From positions 62,001 through 126,000 of the forward strand of contig NZ_WNKZ01000004.1 in NCBI RefSeq assembly GCF_009720835.1: a stretch of 64,000 nt of DNA. The letters run 5' to 3'. The stretch is from Pseudoduganella buxea (GTDB taxonomy: Bacteria > Pseudomonadota > Gammaproteobacteria > Burkholderiales > Burkholderiaceae_D). Of the stretch, positions 9,432 through 18,400 are shown piece by piece. The notes beneath the pieces were generated by a model, which made no database searches, was not told where the DNA came from, and worked only from the letters and a program-made list of their open reading frames with translations. The first letter of the stretch is position 1. Every line of letters starts with the position of its first letter. A program made the translations under genes and the position numbers.

Positions 9432-10523
9432 ATGAGTCTCAAATGCGGCATCGTCGGCCTGCCCAACGTCGGCAAGTCCACCCTTTTCAATGCGCTGACC
9501 AAGGCCGGCATCCCCGCCGAAAACTACCCGTTCTGCACCATCGAGCCGAACGTGGGCGTCGTCGAAGTGCCCGATCCGCGGCTGAAGCAGCTGTCGGACA
9601 TCGTCAAGCCCGAGCGCATCGTCAATGCCATCGTCGAATTCGTCGACATCGCCGGCCTGGTGGCGGGCGCGTCGCAGGGTGAAGGCCTGGGCAACCAGTT
9701 CCTGGCCCACATCCGCGAAACGGACGCCATCGTCAACGTGGTGCGCTGCTTCGAGGACGAGAACGTCATCCACGTGGCCGGCAAGGTCAACCCGCTGGAC
9801 GATATCGCCGTCATCCAGACCGAGCTGGCGCTGGCCGACATGAGCGCCGTCGAGAAAGCCATCCACCGCGAGAACAAGAAGTCCCGTTCCGGCGACAAGG
9901 ATGCCGCCAAGCTGGTGACCTTGCTGGAAAAAATCCTGCCGCACCTGAACAACGCCGAGCCGATCCGCGCGCTGGGCCTGTCCGACGACGAGATGGCGCT
10001 GCTGAAACCGATGTGCCTGATCACGGCCAAGCCGGCCATGTACGTGGCCAACGTCTCCGACAGCGGCTTCAAGGACAACCCGCTGCTGGACCAGCTGACG
10101 GCCTACGCCAAGTCGCAGAACGCCCCCATCGTCGCCATCTGCGCCGCCATCGAAGCGGAAATCGCCGACCTGGACGACGAAGACAAGCACGCCTTCCTGG
10201 CCGACATGGGCATGGACGAACCGGGCCTGGACCGCCTGATCCGCGCCGGCTTCAAGCTGCTGGGCCTGCAGACCTATTTCACGGCCGGCGTCAAGGAAGT
10301 GCGCGCCTGGACCATCCACGTGGGCGACACGGCACCGCAAGCGGCCGGCGTCATCCACACCGACTTCGAACGTGGCTTCATCCGCGCCCAGACCATCGCC
10401 TTCGACGACTTCATCGCCTTCAAGGGCGAGGCGGGCGCCAAGGAAGCGGGCAAGATGCGCGCCGAGGGCAAGGAATATGTCGTCAAGGATGGCGATGTGC
10501 TGAACTTCCTGTTCAACGTCTGA
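9432..10523 (+). CDS. ychF: Redox-regulated ATPase/GTPase YchF (OBG family)
   Basis: YchF (OLA1 in eukaryotes) is a translation-associated P-loop protein that prefers ATP. The 363-aa length is exact for the family. The P-loop GLPNVGKST is at residues 9-17, a G2-like segment [16 protein letters not shown] follows, then [17 protein letters not shown], a coiled-coil insertion, and the C-terminal TGS domain ([15 protein letters not shown] through DVLNFLFNV). The ribosome binding site AAGGAAT precedes ATG. It is placed downstream of pth as in many proteobacteria and ends in its own terminator. Confidence 0.98.
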   Translation: MSLKCGIVGLPNVGKSTLFNALTKAGIPAENYPFCTIEPNVGVVEVPDPRLKQLSDIVKPERIVNAIVEFVDIAGLVAGASQGEGLGNQFLAHIRETDAIVNVVRCFEDENVIHVAGKVNPLDDIAVIQTELALADMSAVEKAIHRENKKSRSGDKDAAKLVTLLEKILPHLNNAEPIRALGLSDDEMALLKPMCLITAKPAMYVANVSDSGFKDNPLLDQLTAYAKSQNAPIVAICAAIEAEIADLDDEDKHAFLADMGMDEPGLDRLIRAGFKLLGLQTYFTAGVKEVRAWTIHVGDTAPQAAGVIHTDFERGFIRAQTIAFDDFIAFKGEAGAKEAGKMRAEGKEYVVKDGDVLNFLFNV

Positions 10524-10553
10524 TGCCTGCATAGCAAGCTGTTGGCGTTGTAG

Positions 10554-10579
10554 AAAAGCCGCGGAAACGCGGCTTTTTT
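10554..10579 (+). terminator. Rho-independent terminator after ychF
   Basis: A GCCGCG stem, GAAA tetraloop, CGCGGC stem and six T residues form a classic intrinsic terminator. Confidence 0.92.
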
Positions 10580-10633
10580 GTTGTGCCCGGCCCGCCCAGC
10601 GGGATTTTATATTTCCGCAATAAATAGTGAGAA

Positions 10634-10665
10634 TTGGATAGATTGCAGATTTTTAACATATGTTA
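10634..10665 (+). promoter_or_regulatory. Putative promoter with overlapping 12-bp palindrome upstream of RTX gene
   Basis: The stretch 10600-10690 is markedly AT-rich compared with the rest of the window. TTGGAT (10634-10639) and CATATG (10657-10662) are 17 bases apart. A perfect palindrome TAACATATGTTA (10654-10665) overlaps the -10, as expected for a repressor or activator site. The regulator is unknown. Confidence 0.4.
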
Positions 10666-10752
10666 CTATTTGTGACTTTTTTGGCGATGCTGGCCGGGAT
10701 ACCGTCCTGCGCCGGCCTGTGCCGCGGCTGAACCCTCTTTCCTGCTCCTACC

Positions 10753-13700
10753 ATGACGAAATACACCGGCACCCCCTCAAGCGAAACCATTCTCGGCGGC
10801 GACGGCGACGATTACCTTGCCGCCAGCGGCGGTTTCGACCTGTTGCAGGGGGGTGCCGGCAACGACACGATCAGCGCGACCGGCGGCGATTCCGCCACCG
10901 GTGGGCTGGGCAGCGATACCTTCATTAGCGGCTCCTTCGCCACGCAGCACTACACGGTGACCGATTTCCAGGCCGGTGCCGGCGGCGACGTGATCGACGC
11001 CAGCAATCTGCTGAACTACGCCAGCCTCTACCACCAATACACGGGCGGCAATCCCTTCATCAGCTACCTGGCGCTGGTCCAATCCGGCACCGATACGCTG
11101 CTGCAGTTCCATAGCCCGTACTGGCAGGATCAGGCAGCAGTCACGGTCCTCACCTTGAAAACTGTCGAGGCTGCTACCCTGACGGCAGACAATTTCCTGC
11201 ACCGTCTCGATCCATCGGGGCGGCTGGCCCCGGTCGATGGCGCAAGCATGCCGGGGACGGAGGGTAACGACTATCTGACCGGGAGCCCGTTCAGGGACAT
11301 CCTCGACGGCCGGGAGGGCGACGATACTTTGCTCAGCTGGGGTGGTAACGACACCCTCATCGGTGGCGCCGGCAACGATTCCCTCAGCGGCGACCGCGCG
11401 AGCGTGAGCAGGCTCGACGGTGGTGCGGGCAACGATACGCTCGACGGTGCCGGTACGCTGCTCGGCGGCGACGGCGACGACAGGCTGACCGGCAGCGGTG
11501 CGCTGCTCGACGGCGGGGCCGGCAACGACACGCTGTCGTCCTACTACGACACGGCGACGATCAACGGTGGCAGTGGCGACGATGTCATCGATTCGAGCGG
11601 GGGCGTCATTTCCGGCGGCACCGGCCGGGACGTCTTTTCTCTGTCGACCTACAGCTCGACCGTCGTCACGGATTTCCAGGCTGGTGACGGGGGCGACAAG
11701 CTCGACCTGCGCTACGCGCTGCGTGACATCTACACTACCGGCGAGCGTGGCGTGGACTTCCTGAAGTTCGAGCAGTCCGGCGCCGATGTCCTGATCCGGT
11801 ACGATCGTGACGGCAGCAGCAGCTACTATTCGATGACGACGGTGATCACGCTGAAGAACGTGCAGCTCTCCGCGCTGACATTGGATAACCACCTGGGTAT
11901 CAGTGAGGGGGCCCCTTATAGCAGCTGGCCGAGCCGGCTCTTTGGCGGCCTGGGCAACGACAGGCTGTTCGCCCGCCTCAAGGGCGACACCCTGACCGGG
12001 TTCGCCGGAAACGACGAATACTTGGGCACGACCGGCACCGTCGTCATCGAACGCGCCGGCGAAGGCATCGACACATTCAGGCTGCACCCGGAGTACTTCA
12101 GTTCCAACCAGGCCACGTACACGCTGGCCGCCAACGTCGAGAATCTCGTCCTGGACGGCTATTCCGGCCGGGCCTGGGGCAATGAACTGGACAACCAGAT
12201 CAGCATGACGGCGACCGGCGAGGTCGATGGCGCGGCCGGCAATGACACCATCACCGGCAGCGCCATGAACGATACCCTGGCTGGCGGCGCCGGCAATGAC
12301 GTGCTGGCCGGTGGCGGCGGTAGGGACGCCATCGATGGCGGCGCCGGCAACGACGTGCTGGTGGGCGGCGGCGGCAGCGATGCCATCGATGGCGGCGCCG
12401 GCAACGACACGGTCCAGGGCTTGGGCGCGCGCAACCAGTACCAGTTGGCCCGCGAAGGACAGAGCTTGCACCTGACGTCGGCCGATGGCACCGTAACGCT
12501 GACCAATGTCGAAACCATCGTCTTCAGCAACAGCGTGCACACGCTCGCGTCGCTGCTGGCAATGGCGGGCACCGACGGTAACGACAAGCTGACCGGCACG
12601 GCGGGCGTGGACTACCTGGATGGCATGGGCGGCAACGACACGCTGGCCGGCGGGGCCGGCAACGACTATTACATGGTCGACTCGACTGGCGACGTAGTGA
12701 CGGAAGCCGTCAATGGCGGCATCGATACCGTGCGCGTGACGGCGGCTGCCTACACGCTGCCCACCAACGTGGAACACCTGACGCACGGCACCTGGGAGGA
12801 TGGTTTCCAGGGTACCGGCAATGCGCTCGACAATCGATTCAGCGGCAACGCCAGCGGCGAAACCTTCCACGGTGGCGCCGGTAATGACAGTTTCACCGGC
12901 AGGGGCGGAAACGATGCATTCATCGGCGGTGCCGGCGATGACTGGATGCTCAATGCCGGTACCGGCACCCAGTTCTTCGACGGCGGCGCCGGCACGGACG
13001 GCATCGACGGCCTGGCCGCGCGTGACCAGTACACGATCAGCCGCTGGAGCCGGGAGGACATCGTCCTGACCGCCATCGCCACGGGCGACACGATCCGCGT
13101 GCGCGATGTCGAGCAATTCGACATGGACGGCGTAACGTACACGCTGGCGCAGCTGCTCGAAGGCCTGCCGGGCTTGGGCGACGACGTCATCACCGGCACG
13201 TCCGACGCCGACGTGCTCGAAGGCTTCGGCGGACGCGACACCTTGATCGGCGGCGCCGGCGACGACACCTATCTTGTCGACGATGCCCGCGCGCTCGTCG
13301 TCGAGGAAGAGGGCGCCGGCCACGATACCGTGCGCGTGGCCGTTGCCGCCGCCCAGCCTTACCAGTTGGGCGAACACGTGGAAGAAGGCTACGCCGCCGC
13401 CGGCATCCTGGCGATCGGCATTGCCGGCAACGCGGCGGCCAATCTGTTGCGCGGCAATGGCGCCGCCAACGTCCTGGCCGGCAAGGGCGGCAGCGATACG
13501 CTCGATGGCGGCGCCGGCGCCGACCGCCTGGCCGGCGGCGCGGACAACGACCTGTATATCGTCGATGCCGGCGACATCGTCACCGAGCTGGACGGCGAAG
13601 GCATCGATACCGTCATGACGGAACTGGCGAAATATACGCTGACGGCCAATGTGGAAGCGCTCGTCTACAACGGCGCAGGCGCATTCACTGGCACCGGCAA

Positions 13701-16401
13701 CGCCGGCGACAACCTGATCAGCGGCAGCGTGGACCAGGCCGACGTGCTGTCCGGCGCCGATGGCAACGACACGCTGGCCGGCCTGTCCGGCAACGATACC
13801 CTCGACGGCGGCAAGGGCATCGACACCGTCGCGCTGCTGGGCGCCCGCAGCGCCTACACGATATCGCGGCCGAACAACACCGACACCATCGTGGCACGGG
13901 AAGGCGAGACTGTCACCCTGCGCGGCATCGAGGCGGTGCAGTTCTTCGACGGCTACTTCACGCTGGCCAGCTTGCTGGGCAACACGGCCAGCCCGCTGGC
14001 CGACCTGCTGACGGGCACGGCCAACGCCGATACGCTGGTCGGCCTGGGCGGCAACGATACGCTGTCCGGCGGCGAGGGCGACGATCTGTACACGGTCGAA
14101 ACGGTGGGCGACGTTGTCGTCGAGCTGGCCGGGCAGGGCGACGATACGGTGCAGGTGGCGTTCGCCTCGGGCAGCTACACCCTGGGCGAGCACGTCGAGC
14201 ACGCCATCGCCACGGGCAAGGGGGCCGTGGGCCTGACCGGCAACGCCGTGGCCAACCGGCTGACCGGCAACGGCGCCAGCAACGTCCTGGCGGGCGGCGC
14301 CGGCAACGACACGCTCGATGGCGGCGCGGGGGCGGACAAGCTCTCGGGCGGCCTGGGCGACGATACCTACCGCGTCGATGCGGCGGGCGACAGCGTGGCC
14401 GAACGGGCAAACGAGGGCCTGGACACGGTGGTGGCAAGCCTGTCGAAGTACACGCTGGCAGCCGAGGTCGAACAATTGACGTATGACGGCACGGCCGGCT
14501 TTGCCGGCACCGGCAACATCCTGGCCAACCGCATCGAAGGCGGCAGCGGTGGCGACAGCCTGGCCGGCCTGGGCGGCGACGACACCCTGGCCGGCGGCGC
14601 GGGCAACGACACGCTCGACGGCGGCGCCGGCGATGGCGACACGGCCATCCTGCTGGGCTATGGCTATCAGTATGTGGTGACGCGTACGAGCGCCACCGAC
14701 ACCGTCCTGACCGGCCCGGACCAGGCCGTCACCTTGCGGGGCATCGAGAAGCTCCAGTTCCTTGGCGGCACAGTCGATCTTGCCTCGCTGCTGCTGAACC
14801 GGCCGAGCAAGTTCGGCGACGTCATCACGGGCACGGCCAACGATGATGAGCTGGACGGGCTTGCGGGCAGCGACACGATGAGCGGCGGCCAGGGTTACGA
14901 CCGCTACGCCGTCGACAGCACGGGCGACATCGTCATCGAGAAGGCCGGCGAAGGCATCGACCACGTCGATGTGGCACTGGCCGCCGGCACCTATGTGCTG
15001 TCGGAAAATATCGAGAACGCCACCGTTTCGGGCAAGGGAGCCGCAGGCATCACGGGCAACGGCGCGGCCAATACGCTGGTGGGCAACGGCGCCGCCAATG
15101 CCCTGACGGGCGGTGCCGGCGACGACACGCTCGACGGTGGCCTGGGCGCGGACAAGCTGGTAGGTGGCAGCGGCGACGATACCTACCGCGTCGACGCGGC
15201 CGGCGACAGCGTGACCGAACTGGCCAACGGCGGCACCGATACCGTATCGACCAGCCTGGCCAGCTACACGCTTGGCGCCCACGTCGAGAACCTGGCCAGC
15301 GAATGGCAGAGCGGCCTGGCGGGTACGGGCAATGCGCTGGGCAACCGCATCGACGGCAGCGGCGGCAACGACCGCCTGCTGGGCATGGACGGCAACGATA
15401 CCCTGTGCGGCCATACCGGCACCGATACCATCGATGGCGGCAAGGGCGACGACACCCTCGTCCTTGCGGAGCTGCCGTGGTACTACACGATCACCCGCGT
15501 TTCGCCGACGGACACGCTGTTCCAGTCCGGCTCCGGCCTCGCGAAGGTGACCGTGCGTGGCATCGAGCGCGTCCAGTTCGGCGATGGCAGCACGCTGAGC
15601 TGGACCGCGGCGCTGTCGGGCGTTGCCAGCGGATTCAATGACTCGCTGATCGGCAGCGGAGCGGACGACATCCTGAACGGTCTCGGCGGCAGCGACACGA
15701 TCGAAGGCGGCAACGGCAGCGACCGCTACACGGTCGACGTGGCCACGGATGTCATCGTCGAACTGGCCGGCAACGGCAACGACAGCGTCGATGTGGCCCT
15801 TGCCTCGGGCAGCTACACGCTGTCGGCGCACGTGGAAAACGCCACCGTCACGTCGGCGGGCGCGATCGGCCTGGCCGGCAACGGCGAAGCAAACTGGCTG
15901 GTGGGCAATGCCGCTGCGAACATACTGGGCGGCGGCGCGGGCGACGACATCCTCGACGGTGGCATGGGCGCGGACCGGCTGACCGGTGGCGCCGGCGCCG
16001 ACAGTTTCATCGTCGGCTTCGGCAACGATGCCGTGCTCGACTTCGACAGCAGCGATTGGCTCGTCATCGATGCCATGATCGGTAACGGCAACGGCGCCAT
16101 CGACAGCGCTGTCGAACTGGCGGCACCGGGCGCTTTCGGCACCGATGTGGAACTGGTGCTGGTCAAGAGCAAGCTCGCGGCGCTGACGCCGGCCGACTTG
16201 GTCAAGGCGATCGGCATGCCGCACCAGGGCCAAGTGGCCTATCCGACCATGCTGTTCGTCGCCCAAAGCGGCAAGACGTCGGGCGTCTTCCTGTACACCA
16301 GCGATGGCGACGACAGTGCCATCGTCGCCGGCGAGCTTGTGCAGATTGCCACGGTAACGGGCGTGCCCGTCACGCTGGAGCACATCGCGTTCGTCCATTG
16401 A
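10753..16401 (+). CDS. Giant RTX (hemolysin-type calcium-binding) repeat protein
   Basis: This 1882-aa, acidic, glycine/aspartate-rich protein carries about 36 strict GGxGxD nonapeptide repeats plus many variants, the calcium-binding beta-roll unit of RTX proteins. No N-terminal signal peptide is present, as expected for type I secretion with an uncleaved C-terminal signal. The roughly 130 residues after the last repeat (from about GNDAVLDF onward) are the likely secretion region. No lipase, protease or other catalytic domain was recognised; it may be a surface-layer, adhesin-like or matrix protein. The second half is built from a tandem module of about 273 residues. No type I secretion genes lie nearby. 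It is flanked by the ychF terminator and a convergent glycosyltransferase. Confidence 0.85.
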   Translation: MTKYTGTPSSETILGGDGDDYLAASGGFDLLQGGAGNDTISATGGDSATGGLGSDTFISGSFATQHYTVTDFQAGAGGDVIDASNLLNYASLYHQYTGGNPFISYLALVQSGTDTLLQFHSPYWQDQAAVTVLTLKTVEAATLTADNFLHRLDPSGRLAPVDGASMPGTEGNDYLTGSPFRDILDGREGDDTLLSWGGNDTLIGGAGNDSLSGDRASVSRLDGGAGNDTLDGAGTLLGGDGDDRLTGSGALLDGGAGNDTLSSYYDTATINGGSGDDVIDSSGGVISGGTGRDVFSLSTYSSTVVTDFQAGDGGDKLDLRYALRDIYTTGERGVDFLKFEQSGADVLIRYDRDGSSSYYSMTTVITLKNVQLSALTLDNHLGISEGAPYSSWPSRLFGGLGNDRLFARLKGDTLTGFAGNDEYLGTTGTVVIERAGEGIDTFRLHPEYFSSNQATYTLAANVENLVLDGYSGRAWGNELDNQISMTATGEVDGAAGNDTITGSAMNDTLAGGAGNDVLAGGGGRDAIDGGAGNDVLVGGGGSDAIDGGAGNDTVQGLGARNQYQLAREGQSLHLTSADGTVTLTNVETIVFSNSVHTLASLLAMAGTDGNDKLTGTAGVDYLDGMGGNDTLAGGAGNDYYMVDSTGDVVTEAVNGGIDTVRVTAAAYTLPTNVEHLTHGTWEDGFQGTGNALDNRFSGNASGETFHGGAGNDSFTGRGGNDAFIGGAGDDWMLNAGTGTQFFDGGAGTDGIDGLAARDQYTISRWSREDIVLTAIATGDTIRVRDVEQFDMDGVTYTLAQLLEGLPGLGDDVITGTSDADVLEGFGGRDTLIGGAGDDTYLVDDARALVVEEEGAGHDTVRVAVAAAQPYQLGEHVEEGYAAAGILAIGIAGNAAANLLRGNGAANVLAGKGGSDTLDGGAGADRLAGGADNDLYIVDAGDIVTELDGEGIDTVMTELAKYTLTANVEALVYNGAGAFTGTGNAGDNLISGSVDQADVLSGADGNDTLAGLSGNDTLDGGKGIDTVALLGARSAYTISRPNNTDTIVAREGETVTLRGIEAVQFFDGYFTLASLLGNTASPLADLLTGTANADTLVGLGGNDTLSGGEGDDLYTVETVGDVVVELAGQGDDTVQVAFASGSYTLGEHVEHAIATGKGAVGLTGNAVANRLTGNGASNVLAGGAGNDTLDGGAGADKLSGGLGDDTYRVDAAGDSVAERANEGLDTVVASLSKYTLAAEVEQLTYDGTAGFAGTGNILANRIEGGSGGDSLAGLGGDDTLAGGAGNDTLDGGAGDGDTAILLGYGYQYVVTRTSATDTVLTGPDQAVTLRGIEKLQFLGGTVDLASLLLNRPSKFGDVITGTANDDELDGLAGSDTMSGGQGYDRYAVDSTGDIVIEKAGEGIDHVDVALAAGTYVLSENIENATVSGKGAAGITGNGAANTLVGNGAANALTGGAGDDTLDGGLGADKLVGGSGDDTYRVDAAGDSVTELANGGTDTVSTSLASYTLGAHVENLASEWQSGLAGTGNALGNRIDGSGGNDRLLGMDGNDTLCGHTGTDTIDGGKGDDTLVLAELPWYYTITRVSPTDTLFQSGSGLAKVTVRGIERVQFGDGSTLSWTAALSGVASGFNDSLIGSGADDILNGLGGSDTIEGGNGSDRYTVDVATDVIVELAGNGNDSVDVALASGSYTLSAHVENATVTSAGAIGLAGNGEANWLVGNAAANILGGGAGDDILDGGMGADRLTGGAGADSFIVGFGNDAVLDFDSSDWLVIDAMIGNGNGAIDSAVELAAPGAFGTDVELVLVKSKLAALTPADLVKAIGMPHQGQVAYPTMLFVAQSGKTSGVFLYTSDGDDSAIVAGELVQIATVTGVPVTLEHIAFVH
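13171..16010 (+). repeat. Tandem super-repeat of about 820 bp inside the RTX gene
   Basis: Units begin near 13180, 14000, 14816 and 15637 (each with D-x-(I/L)-(T/I)-G-(T/S) followed by DxLxGxxGxDT). Each full unit contains calcium-binding repeats, a DxVxVELAGxGxDTVxVA strand region, a second repeat block, and an AYTISRxxxTDTI...GIExxQF block. Three units are complete and the fourth is partial. A related shorter unit starts near 12570. Confidence 0.8.
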
Positions 16402-16458
16402 CAGTGCGGCCGCCATCGCGCGGTTGCACCCTCGCGCGGCGCCGCTGGCGCCCGCCGG

Positions 16459-17700
16459 CTAGCTGCCGCCGAGGGCCTGGTCCAGCACGAAGCGCTTCTG
16501 CGCCGGCAGGCAATGCCGGTGCAGGTCGTAGCCGTCGACGATGGTGCGGCGGGCGGCCTCGCGCAAGTGCGCCAGGCTGTCGCGCCGCGCCAGCGCATCG
16601 GCCACCGTGCCGGCCAGCGTCTCGTGGTCGAAGAAATCGGTCAGCAGGCCGTTCTCGCCGTGGCGGATCACTTCCTCCAGCGGTGCCGTGCGCGAGCCCA
16701 CGATCAGGCAGCCCGTGCTCATCGCCTCCATCAAGGACCATGACAGCACGAACGGATAGGTGAGGTAGGTGTAGACGGCCGATACCTGCATCAACTGCGT
16801 CAGCAGGGCGTGCGGCAGGCGCCCGACGAAGTGCACGCGCGACATGTCCAGCCGCGGCGCCACCTCGTCGCGGAAGATCGCCTTCCACGTCTTGCCCGCC
16901 GGCGGCGCGGCGCCATAGCTGACGCCATCGGCGCCGACGATGACGATGCGCGCATTCGGCCGCAGCCGCTGCAGCTCGGGCAGCGCGCGCATGAAGATGT
17001 GATAGCCCCGGTAAGGCTCCAGCTGGCGCGACACGAAGGTGACGACTTCGTCGCCGGGCTTGAGCACGATACCGGCCGACGACAGCGTCACGCGCGCGGC
17101 CGGGTCGGGGCGGAAGCGGTCCGTGTCGATGCCGTCGTGGATCACGGCGATGCGCTGGCGGAACCAGTCGGGATGGCGGTCGCGCTGGAACAGCGTGGGC
17201 GACAGCGCGGCATCGGCCACGGACATGGCGTGCAGCAGGTGCGTGTTCCGGATGCGCAGGCGCTGCAGGCTGTCCAGGTCGGGCGTGCCGGAAAACTCCG
17301 GATCGAAATGCGAGTCGCCGCCTTCACCCTGGTAATAGTATTCCGCGTAGATCAGCAGCTTCGCGCGGGGGAACACGTCCTTGACGAACAGGGCCTCGCC
17401 CCAGCCCGGGTGCACGAACACGATGTCGGGCGTGAAGCCTTCGGCCTTCAGGCGTGCCAGCGCGGCCGCGGACGATTCGCCCCGCAGGATCTTGCTGAAC
17501 AGGTCGCGCAACTGCGGCGCCTGCTGCTGGGCGCCGGCCGGCACCCTGGCCTGGTGCACGTGGTAGCGCACGCCGGGCAGGGCCTCGGCCTGGTCGGTCA
17601 TGCCCAGCGCGACCACTTCGTGGCCGTCGGCCGCCAGTGCGGGCGCCAGGTGGCGGAACTGGCCGGGGAAGTTCTGGTGGATGAAGAGAATCCTTGCCAT
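16459..17700 (-). CDS. Glycosyltransferase family 4-like protein
   Basis: The 413-aa protein has the two-Rossmann GT-B layout. The N-terminus MARILFIHQNFPGQFRHLAP holds a Rossmann strand and the typical GQF turn, and FVHPGWGEAL and the interdomain IHDGIDTDRF follow. The C-terminal domain has FVSRQLEPYRGYHIFMRAL and the nucleotide-sugar site LMEAMSTGCLIVGSRTAPLEE with the two acidic residues of the E-x7-E type motif. It should transfer a sugar from a nucleotide donor to a surface glycan or other acceptor; neither is identifiable. Its first base overlaps the stop of the upstream SnoaL-like gene. It ends convergently with the RTX gene. Confidence 0.9.
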   Translation of the reverse strand: MARILFIHQNFPGQFRHLAPALAADGHEVVALGMTDQAEALPGVRYHVHQARVPAGAQQQAPQLRDLFSKILRGESSAAALARLKAEGFTPDIVFVHPGWGEALFVKDVFPRAKLLIYAEYYYQGEGGDSHFDPEFSGTPDLDSLQRLRIRNTHLLHAMSVADAALSPTLFQRDRHPDWFRQRIAVIHDGIDTDRFRPDPAARVTLSSAGIVLKPGDEVVTFVSRQLEPYRGYHIFMRALPELQRLRPNARIVIVGADGVSYGAAPPAGKTWKAIFRDEVAPRLDMSRVHFVGRLPHALLTQLMQVSAVYTYLTYPFVLSWSLMEAMSTGCLIVGSRTAPLEEVIRHGENGLLTDFFDHETLAGTVADALARRDSLAHLREAARRTIVDGYDLHRHCLPAQKRFVLDQALGGS

Positions 17701-18296
17701 TACCGTGCCGTCGTCCTTGCCTTGTCGGTCTTCGCCTGTCGTTGCTCGTAATCGGCGATGGCTTTCGCGAAGCCGGCGTTGAGGGCGTTCGGCACGGCCA
17801 GCGACAGCTGGTAGTGCTCGACCAGGAAGCCGTCGCCCGTGTTGCGCAGCACGCCGCTGGCCTGGCAGGTGCCCATCTGGGTGTCGAGCTGCTCGTCGAA
17901 CCAGGCATAACGGCGGTCCGGCGAGAAGTAGACGTTGCGTTTGCTGGCCTTGAACGACCAGGCCTTGCCGGCCTTCCAGTAGGGCGCGGCCCAGGCCTTG
18001 AATTGGTCGCGCGTCCAGATTTCGCTCTTGTCGGTGCCGATGTAGATGCCCTGCGGCGCCATCTTGTCGAAGTAGGCCGGCCGCGTGTGGGCGGCGTCGT
18101 CATGCCAGCCGTCGAGGAAGGCGCCGACCCGCCGCACAAAATCGGTATCGGTATCGGCATCGGCGCCTTGCGCCGCAAGGCCCGCCTTGACGCTGCGGTT
18201 GTCGAGCTTTGCTTCGGTGCCGGCCTGCGCCGACGCGGGACCGCACAGCAGCGCGGCCAGGGCGGCCGCGCCGATTCGCATCAGCGGTGACGTCAT
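17700..18296 (-). CDS. Exported SnoaL/NTF2-like protein
   Basis: A signal peptide (MTSPLMRIGAAALAALLCGP, cleavage around ASAQA-GT) precedes a 170-residue domain. That domain resembles the nuclear-transport-factor-2/SnoaL fold used as a 'DUF4440-type' ligand-binding or accessory domain: a helical region with FLDGWHDDAAHTRPAYFDKM, then GIYIGTDKSEIWTRDQFKAW, and strand-rich WFDEQLDTQMG. A strong ribosome binding site, TTGGAGGAATCACG, fixes the start. It is co-transcribed with the downstream glycosyltransferase, overlapping it by one base. The function is unknown and a catalytic role is not shown. Confidence 0.75.
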   Translation of the reverse strand: MTSPLMRIGAAALAALLCGPASAQAGTEAKLDNRSVKAGLAAQGADADTDTDFVRRVGAFLDGWHDDAAHTRPAYFDKMAPQGIYIGTDKSEIWTRDQFKAWAAPYWKAGKAWSFKASKRNVYFSPDRRYAWFDEQLDTQMGTCQASGVLRNTGDGFLVEHYQLSLAVPNALNAGFAKAIADYEQRQAKTDKARTTAR

Positions 18297-18365
18297 CGTG
18301 ATTCCTCCAAGTTGAGCTGGAACTGCGCAGAATACACCAGCGCGCGGCCCGGGCCAATGCGCCTG

Positions 18366-18371
18366 TATAAT
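18366..18371 (+). promoter_or_regulatory. Candidate -10 element for the NYN gene
   Basis: A perfect TATAAT lies 30 bases before the NYN start. There is no good -35 partner, so activity is uncertain. Confidence 0.4.
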
Positions 18372-18400
18372 CGGCCCGTTCCCTCCCTACCTAGAGACTC

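Noticed and set aside
10777-16416. A 1879-codon open frame antisense to the RTX gene
   Set aside because: The long antisense frame is a side effect of repeated GGC/GAC codons, has no family similarity or ribosome binding site, and mirrors the RTX repeat pattern.
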